Source: DAOLCO01 sp964612555 (lineage in GTDB: Bacteria; Bdellovibrionota_C; UBA2361; SZUA-149; DAOLCO01). Taken from it: a stretch of 64,000 bases of DNA. Under the pieces are notes generated by a model. It had not been told where the DNA came from. It did not search any database and worked only from the letters and a program-made list of their open reading frames with translations. Made by a program: the position numbers and the translations under genes. The stretch spans positions 15,458 through 79,457 of the forward strand of contig CAZTBW010000012.1 of assembly GCA_964612555.1 (NCBI GenBank). The letters are read 5' to 3'. Of the stretch, positions 18,060 through 24,918 are shown piece after piece. Numbering within the stretch: the stretch's first letter is position 1; each line of letters opens with the position of its first letter.

Positions 18060-19317
18060 TGAGATTGGGATGAATAATTGATCTTGCAAGGGTCGGAAGA
18101 CCTGCCTGCTCTGTTTCCTTGATGATTATCTTTTCAAGTGAGAGGTTAGTCTTGGTTCGCCCTGGAGTTTTTGAATCCAGCTTTGCCTGTAGTGCCAGGA
18201 GAAATGAAGCTTTATCCGGGTCTTTACTGAATTGGGTTTCAAGCTCCTTGATTTCCTGTTTTGCTTCATCGGTGTGTTCCAGGTGCAGGAGCGTTTGTGC
18301 AAGTAAGGTTTGTGCCGCAATTGAAAGCTCTTTAGAGGCACTTTCAATTGACTCTCGCAAAGTGCTGAGTGCCATGGAAGGATTGTCAGTTGAAAGCCAG
18401 AATTGTACCAGCATTTGAAGTGCTTCAATTGAGTGGTACTTACTGAGAGTTTTCTTTAATGATTTAATAGCCTGCTCACTTTCTTTCTTTTCAAATAACA
18501 GTTCAGCGTATTTTAATTGTGCAGGGGTGTGGTCCTTGTGGTTCTTCATGATTTTTTGAAGTTCTGCTTCGTATGCTTCAATATTCTCACTCTTCAGTTT
18601 TGATATTTCCTCAAGTGATATCATTGCCATTAACTGTGATATGCGCTCCTGTTCTGCATAAGGAGAAACACGCATCAGTTCTTCAGTAAGAAACCTTGCA
18701 TCTCCAAGCTTTCCAAGGTCTTTACTCAGTGAGACAGCTTTTTCAAGGAGATATATGTTTTTTGGATGCTCTCGAAGTGCCAGGAGGATACTGTCGTGAG
18801 CAGCGGTTTTATTTCCTGCGGCAACTTGTGCTTCTGCAATGGCAATCAAAAGTGCAGGTGATTTTCTTTCAGTGGCACGGGTTTCCTCGAGCACTCTAAG
18901 GGCTTCTTCTGAATTATTTTGTAGTAACCAGGTTTTTGCGAGTGCAAGACGAGACATAATGTCATGGGGGTCTTTCAGGAGAACTCTTTGTAACATTGAT
19001 CTTGCAGCTTCAGCATCTTTTAAAGAGATCAGGTCGTGTGCCTTTTTCAAGTCTTCATAGTGAGAGTCTTTTAATTTCATTTGACGGGCAAGTTTCCACT
19101 GCTCAAGTTTGAACTTGAGACCGAAGAAGACCGCAAAGAGGGTCACAAAAATTACCCCAAAAAAGAAACTGAGAATAAGAGTCAGTGCAAGGGGCAGGGT
19201 ATAAGTACTTTCAGAGCCAAAACGAATAGAAACTTCGTGAGGATTATAATAAAAAAAGTATGAAACTATACTTACAAAAATGATGACGGTAACTAGAGCA
19301 GATATTTTTTTATACAT
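18052..19317 (-). CDS. LapA-like membrane domain fused to TPR repeats
   Basis: The 421-residue product starts with two membrane helices (about 7-24 and 42-66) separated by NPHEVSIRFG, the pattern of the LapA domain (DUF1049). After a basic cytoplasmic stretch it continues with TPR-like helices over about residues 85-390. In proteobacteria LapA and the TPR protein LapB are separate proteins that control LpxC turnover and LPS synthesis. Here they look fused. The C-terminal rubredoxin-like metal site of LapB is absent, with no paired cysteines. An LPS-control role is inferred. Confidence 0.7.
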   Translation of the reverse strand: MYKKISALVTVIIFVSIVSYFFYYNPHEVSIRFGSESTYTLPLALTLILSFFFGVIFVTLFAVFFGLKFKLEQWKLARQMKLKDSHYEDLKKAHDLISLKDAEAARSMLQRVLLKDPHDIMSRLALAKTWLLQNNSEEALRVLEETRATERKSPALLIAIAEAQVAAGNKTAAHDSILLALREHPKNIYLLEKAVSLSKDLGKLGDARFLTEELMRVSPYAEQERISQLMAMISLEEISKLKSENIEAYEAELQKIMKNHKDHTPAQLKYAELLFEKKESEQAIKSLKKTLSKYHSIEALQMLVQFWLSTDNPSMALSTLRESIESASKELSIAAQTLLAQTLLHLEHTDEAKQEIKELETQFSKDPDKASFLLALQAKLDSKTPGRTKTNLSLEKIIIKETEQAGLPTLARSIIHPNLNE

Positions 19318-19456
19318 CTTACACAGCTTTATTTAAGTGGTTAATAAGGTGTCTAGATAGGTAAACACATATCACAAAAAAAGAGACTCTATAAACGCTA
19401 ATTAAAAACTAATTAAAAAATAGTGTGCGATTTTGAAAACTGTAGAGGGAAAATGT

Positions 19457-21373
19457 TTATTTATAAAACCTCTCAATTTCATCGGAAAACCTTTTTTCCA
19501 CTTCTTTTCTCCTTACCTTCATAGATGGAGTGAGAAGACTGTTTTCGACACTGAACTCTTCCTCAGGAACATGGATTTTCTTGATGCTTTCATAAGAAGC
19601 AAGGGTGGCATTTACAGAGTCAATATGCTCCCAGAGGTAGCGCATAATTACAGTGCATTCATTTGGTTTGGTAATTTCTATTTTTTCTCCCCTGTCTGAT
19701 GCAAGATTCATAACAGCTTCTTTATTGATAGTGATAATTGCAGAACAATATTTTCTTCCATCTCCTATGACTACTGCCTGTGAAATGAGGGGAGAATCCA
19801 TCAGCTTTTCTTCAATAGGAAGAGGAGGGACATTTTTTCCACCAGATGTGACAATGATTTCTTTTTTTCTACCAGTAATATAGAGAAAGCCTTCATCGTC
19901 AATATGTCCGAGGTCTCCTGTAAGGAACCAGCCATCTTCTGTCCAGGATTCTTTATTTGCACGAGGTCTGTTGAGATACCCTGGTGAAACATTTGCTCCC
20001 CTGTACGAAACTTCTCCATCAGGAAGTATTTTAACTTCAATATCCGAAGAGAGTACTCTTCCAACGGAACCAATTTTTTGAGCGCCAGGTTTACATGCAT
20101 TTGTGGCTACGACCGTTTCTGTCAGACCGTATCCTTCATAAATCGGGAAACCAAGAGCATCAAAAAATTCGTGTACTGAAACGCTTAATTTAGCTCCTCC
20201 ACTTACACAGTATTTAAATTTTGACCCGAAAAGCTTCTTTCTTATAACTTTCCTCATCGGGGCGAGTAGACAAAATAGCAGGGAGTCTAGCAGGGATCTG
20301 GAGTCGGAAGCATGTCTTGCAGCATTGTTAAATGTGGTTCTAAGTAGAAAACCACTGAGACCTTTTTTCTGGCTCTGTAATTGCAGTTGATCTTTTATTT
20401 TTTCAAGAAATCTTGGAACGATTGGAAAAATATCAGAGTTGGATTCTGCCATATCTCTTAGAATAATCGAAGGGTTCAGTTTTGATGTTTTCTTGTCCGC
20501 AACTTCAGGAAAACTTACTGAGAGGTCAGTGAGCGCTCCGAGATACCCCATTAATCTTGCAAACGAATGGGCGAGGGGTAAAAACAGGAAGATAGTGGCT
20601 TGGGGTATCATTAAACCTGAATCAAGTACTTGCCTGACGTTGGATAAATGATTGCCGTGTGTTTGCATCACTCCTTTTGGAGCACCAGTAGTGCCTGAAG
20701 TATAGACAAGAGAGGCAAGATCATCTCTCTTGATAGAGGCTTCGGGGCAAAATGAAAGGACTGAGTCAGAAGATTCTTCTGAAAATATATCATTGATATT
20801 TTTCATTACAAGTGAAGAGGTTTCGCATGGTTCGAAAGTTATGACTGAATGAATTTCTACCGGAACACTTCTTTCGTCATGCAACTCTGTTTTTGGCATT
20901 TCCCAGGTGCCCTTTGATATTTCTTCAAGCTTATTGATCTGTTCCTGGTTTTCTGCAAAAACTACTTTTGCTCCAGAGTCATGGAGTATAAATGCCATCT
21001 CCTTTGGCAGTAGTGATTGATAAATGGAAACGGATATGCCCCCCACAGATAAAATAGCAAGGTCTGCGATAAGCCATTCGATTCTCGAGTTTGAGATGAT
21101 TCCTACTTTTGAGCCTTTTTCAACTCCAAGGTCTTTCAGATAGAGTGCTGCCCCTGCAACTTTTTTGGAGATTTCTGAAGTGGTAATTTCTTTCCAGAAG
21201 TAGACCTCTTCAGAATCTGAGTTTCCAGAGCTGGAAGCATCACTGGAAGGGTCACTGGAGAGTGGAGTTCTGATTTTGGCAAATACGGAGTCAGGTTGCT
21301 CTCTGGAAATCCGAAAGAATTCCTCTGCTATCGAGTTTGTGGCATCCAGAATTTTTCTCTTATCTTCTTTCAT
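19457..21373 (-). CDS. AMP-dependent long-chain acyl-CoA synthetase/ligase
   Basis: This 638-residue adenylate-forming enzyme has the AMP-binding P-loop SLVYTSGTTGAPKGV (about residue 225), the A5-type motif YEGYGLTETV, and the A7/A8 region GWFLTGDLGHIDDEGFLYITGRKKEIIVTSGGKN. This matches the FAA1/FadD15-like long-chain fatty acyl-CoA synthetases. It likely activates fatty acids at the membrane for degradation or phospholipid salvage. It stands alone, facing away from nuoA. Confidence 0.88.
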   Translation of the reverse strand: MKEDKRKILDATNSIAEEFFRISREQPDSVFAKIRTPLSSDPSSDASSSGNSDSEEVYFWKEITTSEISKKVAGAALYLKDLGVEKGSKVGIISNSRIEWLIADLAILSVGGISVSIYQSLLPKEMAFILHDSGAKVVFAENQEQINKLEEISKGTWEMPKTELHDERSVPVEIHSVITFEPCETSSLVMKNINDIFSEESSDSVLSFCPEASIKRDDLASLVYTSGTTGAPKGVMQTHGNHLSNVRQVLDSGLMIPQATIFLFLPLAHSFARLMGYLGALTDLSVSFPEVADKKTSKLNPSIILRDMAESNSDIFPIVPRFLEKIKDQLQLQSQKKGLSGFLLRTTFNNAARHASDSRSLLDSLLFCLLAPMRKVIRKKLFGSKFKYCVSGGAKLSVSVHEFFDALGFPIYEGYGLTETVVATNACKPGAQKIGSVGRVLSSDIEVKILPDGEVSYRGANVSPGYLNRPRANKESWTEDGWFLTGDLGHIDDEGFLYITGRKKEIIVTSGGKNVPPLPIEEKLMDSPLISQAVVIGDGRKYCSAIITINKEAVMNLASDRGEKIEITKPNECTVIMRYLWEHIDSVNATLASYESIKKIHVPEEEFSVENSLLTPSMKVRRKEVEKRFSDEIERFYK

Positions 21374-21501
21374 GAGAGACCTAAAACATATATTTTTTAT
21401 GATAATAATTTTCTATTTTCAAATACTTTCCTTGCCCGACTTACAAAACGGGTCTAGAATACTCAGAAAATAATTCAGTATAGATATAACAGATATAATT
21501 T

Positions 21502-21855
21502 ATGTTTGATACTTATTTTCCCCTTCTTGTTTTGATGATTCTGGTTGCAGGATTTCTTGTTACTGTTCTTGGGCTTTCGGCTTTGCTTGGACCTCAGAGA
21601 AAGTCCGAAGTTAAAGACGATCCTTTCGAGTGCGGTACTGTAGCTACTGGTGATGTGAGTGGGAGGCATTCTGTAAAGTTCTACCTCATTGCTATGACTT
21701 TTATTGTATTCGACGTTGAGGTTGTTTTTCTCTACCCTTGGGCAGTGAGCTTAAAAGAAATGGGCTCTTACGGTTTCTACGCCGTACTTCCTTTTATGTT
21801 CATCCTCGTTCTTGGGCTCGCCTATGAATGGAAAAAAGGTGTGTTGGACGTTTAG
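21502..21855 (+). CDS. nuoA: NADH-quinone oxidoreductase subunit A
   Basis: The 117-residue, three-helix membrane subunit of complex I carries the diagnostic block DPFECGTVATGD...HSVKFYLIAMTFIVFDVEVVFLYPWA. Full length is as expected. Normally nuoA opens a 13- or 14-gene operon. Here the next gene lies 12 bases downstream on the opposite strand, so nuoB-N must be elsewhere. It starts with ATG at 21502 and is flanked on both sides by minus-strand genes. Confidence 0.93.
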   Translation: MFDTYFPLLVLMILVAGFLVTVLGLSALLGPQRKSEVKDDPFECGTVATGDVSGRHSVKFYLIAMTFIVFDVEVVFLYPWAVSLKEMGSYGFYAVLPFMFILVLGLAYEWKKGVLDV

Positions 21856-21867
21856 GAAGCTCTGCTG

Positions 21868-22287
21868 TTAACTTTTACCACTCACTTTCTTTAGTTCAAT
21901 ACTTCTTTTGAACAGGTCAAAAAGTATTTTCAGTTCTTCAGAAAAGGTTTCTTTTTCTTTCTCGAGTTCTTCTGCAAGCATTGAGGCTCGTGCCTGGTCC
22001 ATTAAGCCTGAGTAACAGGCAAGTAAACCAAAGCGTGCCTGTTGTGAATATACACTGTCCTGAGAGGCAATCCGATAGTGATTAGCTGCGAGTGAATAAT
22101 TGCCACGCTCAAGATGAATTGCAGCAATCAGTAATCGTGCCAGAGAGTCAGTTTCTGAAATGGAAAGTAACCCCAGACATATTTTTTCAGCTTTTGAATC
22201 AAAGCCACTTGAGAAATACATTCGTGCGAGGCTGTAAAGCCCTGAAAGGTTTTTGGGGGAGTATAGTATTTCTTTTAGTTCGTTCAT
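21868..22287 (-). CDS. small TPR-like helical protein downstream of the type III export genes
   Basis: The 139-residue product consists of paired amphipathic helices with TPR-like spacing (for example LYSLARMYFSSGFDSKAEKICLGLL, then LARLLIAAIHLERGNYSLAANHYR, and QARFGLLACYSGLMDQARASML). There is no signal peptide. It is the last gene of the sctRSTU run. Small TPR proteins next to type III genes are often chaperones of translocators, so that is a plausible but unproven role. Confidence 0.6.
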   Translation of the reverse strand: MNELKEILYSPKNLSGLYSLARMYFSSGFDSKAEKICLGLLSISETDSLARLLIAAIHLERGNYSLAANHYRIASQDSVYSQQARFGLLACYSGLMDQARASMLAEELEKEKETFSEELKILFDLFKRSIELKKVSGKS

Positions 22288-22307
22288 AAATACTTGAATA
22301 TATTGTT

Positions 22308-22538
22308 CTACTCCTTCAGTCCTACCCAGTCACATACAAGGAGTAACATTTCACGCTCTGTTACAAGGAGTCGCTTGCGTTTCTCATCTTGCATATTATC
22401 TGAAATAATTTCAGTATCAATCTGTGAAATACGCTCTTTGGCGTGGGTAATGAAGCCTCCTAAATCCTTAAAATTACCTTCATTTGGCACAAGTGCCATT
22501 AGCGGGTTGAACTTGAATTCTTTTGATACATTATTCAT
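22308..22538 (-). CDS. small unknown protein in the type III export cluster
   Basis: This 76-residue, mostly helical, charged protein has no recognised motif. It lies 47 bases downstream of the truncated sctU and 20 bases before the TPR gene, in the same direction. Its size and position fit a small secretion component or chaperone. It does not resemble the missing SctU cytoplasmic domain, as no NPTH-like motif is present. Confidence 0.5.
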   Translation of the reverse strand: MNNVSKEFKFNPLMALVPNEGNFKDLGGFITHAKERISQIDTEIISDNMQDEKRKRLLVTEREMLLLVCDWVGLKE

Positions 22539-22585
22539 GTTCGTATTGTAGCCTGCAAAAACAACTCGTGTCTATAATAAATCAA

Positions 22586-23239
22586 TCAGGAGTCTCTCAT
22601 TTCTTCAAGTAATTCGACTCTACTCATCTTGTGCTCTTCAAGAAATCTTACTCGTTTATATATAAAAGCCAGCACTGCGAGAAATACCAGGAAGAGGCTT
22701 AGCCCATAGAGAAAGAACTCAAAGGAAAGAACTCTTAGTATGTAAAAGAAGTAGATTGAAGCAGGTTGAGGTTCAAGCTTCAAAAAGGTATTAAAAAACT
22801 GATGTAGAAAAAGTGCAGTTATGATTCCAAGTATAGAAGCGAGGAGCATGGTAATAAAAGTGGCTTGAAACTGTTTGTTTAGGGTAAGCCTTTTTTGTTG
22901 TACTTTGATTCCACTTTTGTATTTTCTATAGGGGAGAATCAGGAAATTTGTTTGGATAAAACCAAGAAGTAAAACAAGGGAAAACCCAAGGATGCACCCG
23001 GATAGCATATAAAATACCAGAGAGTTAAATACATCAATATCCGGTGACATCTCCGGGAAAGTGTAAGATTGATTCAAGAAAAAATTTCCCGGAAGCTGTA
23101 CAAACAGCAGTCCGCTGATAGCAAATAAGCACGCAAGAAATAGTGTTCGAACACTAATGGTTGAGTAGGGGACTATGCCTTTACTTCTAAGCTCTTTTCG
23201 TTTGGTTTCAGTGAGTGGATATTGTTTATCGTGGGACAT
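22586..23239 (-). CDS. sctU: SctU/FlhB-family export apparatus protein lacking the autocleavage domain
   Basis: The N-terminus (YPLTETKRKELRSKGIVPYS) and four hydrophobic segments match the membrane half of FlhB/YscU switch proteins. The last residues, YKRVRFLEEHKMSRVELLEEMRDS, correspond to the cytoplasmic neck that normally runs on into the NPTH autocleavage domain of roughly 140 residues. Here a TGA follows directly, so the protein is 217 rather than about 350 residues. Nothing resembling the missing domain is encoded in the 47-base gap or in the next two genes. Family assignment is by pattern and synteny with sctRST. Confidence 0.75.
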   Translation of the reverse strand: MSHDKQYPLTETKRKELRSKGIVPYSTISVRTLFLACLFAISGLLFVQLPGNFFLNQSYTFPEMSPDIDVFNSLVFYMLSGCILGFSLVLLLGFIQTNFLILPYRKYKSGIKVQQKRLTLNKQFQATFITMLLASILGIITALFLHQFFNTFLKLEPQPASIYFFYILRVLSFEFFLYGLSLFLVFLAVLAFIYKRVRFLEEHKMSRVELLEEMRDS

Positions 23240-23247
23240 TTTTTTGC

Positions 23248-23883
23248 CTAGCTTTTGGTAACTCCATTTATTGCCTGTACCAGTACTGGAAGAGAATAAT
23301 AAAAGGCGGATAATAAAACTATGGAATGAAGGATGGAAAAAAGTGGAGTAAAGCGTTTACCCGAAGGTAATGCAGAAAGAATGAATATGAATATACTGAT
23401 GACAATACCCGATAAAACCGCAGGAAGTATTAAAAGGAGAAAACCCAGAGAAATTGTTAGTACTTGCTGGGGAATGGCACTGCGCTCAAACAGACGATAT
23501 GAAAACACATAATCCCACAAGTATTTTGAATCAAGGAAGCTAAGAAATATAAAAGCTTGAATGATTATAAGAAGAGTTTTTGGAAATGAGGTATGAAACA
23601 CTCCTATTATGCGCTCATTGGAAGAAAGAGGTTCAGAAATGAGTCTTGCTATCCAGAGCGAAGACAGACGCACTAGTATGCTTATAATTATAAAAGAGGC
23701 TCCTATATAAAGGACACTGTGGTACTGTTTTTCTAAAGGTAAATGTCCTCCATAAAAGGTCATAAGTAGTAGTGCGGTAAGAAAGCTCAGTGGAGCGATA
23801 AACAGGCTTATTTTCTGGACAGGGAATACGCAGATGCTAAGGAGTAAAAGTAAGAGCAGTGAAGTGATCTCAGGAAGGTTCAT
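23248..23883 (-). CDS. sctT: SctT/FliR-like type III export gate protein
   Basis: This integral membrane protein of about 211 residues has some six hydrophobic segments. It lies between sctS and sctU, the invariant place of SctT/FliR. Sequence motifs in this family are weak, so the call relies on length, topology and synteny. ATG at 23883 (MNLPEITSL) avoids the 65-base overlap with sctS that the longer frame to 23958 would require. The gap to sctS is 10 bases and to sctU 8 bases. Confidence 0.68.
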   Translation of the reverse strand: MNLPEITSLLLLLLLSICVFPVQKISLFIAPLSFLTALLLMTFYGGHLPLEKQYHSVLYIGASFIIISILVRLSSLWIARLISEPLSSNERIIGVFHTSFPKTLLIIIQAFIFLSFLDSKYLWDYVFSYRLFERSAIPQQVLTISLGFLLLILPAVLSGIVISIFIFILSALPSGKRFTPLFSILHSIVLLSAFYYSLPVLVQAINGVTKS

Positions 23884-23893
23884 AGAGCTATAA

Positions 23894-24151
23894 TCACTGG
23901 TAGGTACCTTGTTCACCCCATATAACAAGGGCAAACTCCTGAAAGCTTGAAAGTACAAAAGGGGCTACAAGATATATTCCAAGAAGAAAACCAGCGAGTC
24001 GTCCAAAAAAAGAAAGTGCAGGGTCTTCAATTTGAGTGATTACTGAAATAGCTCCGGAAACTATGGCACCAATAAGTAAACCTATGCCAAGGGCTCCGGT
24101 AAGAATCGCAATGAGGTTAAAGGCATTCCAGAAAAAATAAAACTCTTCCAT
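23894..24151 (-). CDS. sctS: SctS/FliQ-family type III export gate protein
   Basis: The 85-residue product has two hydrophobic helices around the family motif GLLIGAIVSGAISVITQIEDPALSFFG, matching the glycine-rich first helix and TQIxDxxLSF loop of FliQ/YscS. SctS forms the lower ring of the export gate with SctR and SctT. The start is preceded by a GGGGGGTAG stretch that overlaps the end of sctR, implying coupled translation. Confidence 0.85.
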   Translation of the reverse strand: MEEFYFFWNAFNLIAILTGALGIGLLIGAIVSGAISVITQIEDPALSFFGRLAGFLLGIYLVAPFVLSSFQEFALVIWGEQGTYQ

Positions 24152-24154
24152 GAA

Positions 24155-24814
24155 CTACCCCCCTGTGCTGCCTTTGATGAGATTTTCAACAACAAGAGAC
24201 CAGCCATTAAGCGCAGTAAAAGCAAGGATCTTAAGTGGAAACGAAAGTGCAGACGCACTTAGAGCAGTAATACTGAGCGCAGTAAAGATATATCCCACCA
24301 CCAGATCTATCACCAGAAAAGGAAGCAGAATCTTGATACCAATGGAGAAGGCTTTTTTGATCTCAGAAACCACAAAAGCGGGGGCAAGGATATGCCACTG
24401 GCTAACATCGGTAACGTCTTCTTCTGAGATACTTTCAGATTTTCCGTCTCCAAGTTTTTTGGCAAGAGAAGCGAATTTTTCTTTTTCCTCAGATGAAACT
24501 TCTTTAGCTACATACTCCTTCCAGTTTTTTGCAACATGATCCAGGCAGGCTTCAGTATTTTTTTTGCACTCAGTTGGTGCGGTGCTAAAGGTTTTTTCAA
24601 AAGTGGGGTACATGATGAAGTATGCAATAACCAGGGAGATGCCAGCAGTAAGAAAAGTTCCCCCGAAAGAATCCATCCCAAGTCCGACCCGAAGAAACCC
24701 AAACACCAGAGATACTTTCAGGAATGCACTGAAAAGAAGCATAAGAAGTACTGCGATAAACGCAATTGGAAACGGAGCTTCGAGAATATGCAGAAATTGA
24801 GAAAATGAGTCCAC
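24155..24814 (-). CDS. sctR: SctR/FliP-family type III export gate protein
   Basis: The 219-residue product shows the family signature APAFVVSEIKKAFSIGIKILLPFLVIDLVV and the N-terminal FLKVSLVFGFLRVGLGMDSF block. A polar insertion of about 60 residues separates helix 2 from helix 3, as in SctR proteins. There is no cleavable signal peptide of the kind found on flagellar FliP, which favours a non-flagellar assignment. It starts with GTG at 24814, with GTGAGG about 8 bases upstream, and opens the sctRSTU run. Confidence 0.88.
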   Translation of the reverse strand: MDSFSQFLHILEAPFPIAFIAVLLMLLFSAFLKVSLVFGFLRVGLGMDSFGGTFLTAGISLVIAYFIMYPTFEKTFSTAPTECKKNTEACLDHVAKNWKEYVAKEVSSEEKEKFASLAKKLGDGKSESISEEDVTDVSQWHILAPAFVVSEIKKAFSIGIKILLPFLVIDLVVGYIFTALSITALSASALSFPLKILAFTALNGWSLVVENLIKGSTGG

Positions 24815-24918
24815 TACTATACCTCACGTAATAAATAGAAGGTGTCCAGTGACGAATTTAATCAGAAATGTATGAGTTGGTCTATAGTATTTTTATTAGA
24901 GTTGCTGAGATATTCGGG

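Noticed and set aside
23884..23958. Longer start of sctT at 23958
   Set aside because: It would overlap sctS by 65 bases, and the added residues do not resemble the family.
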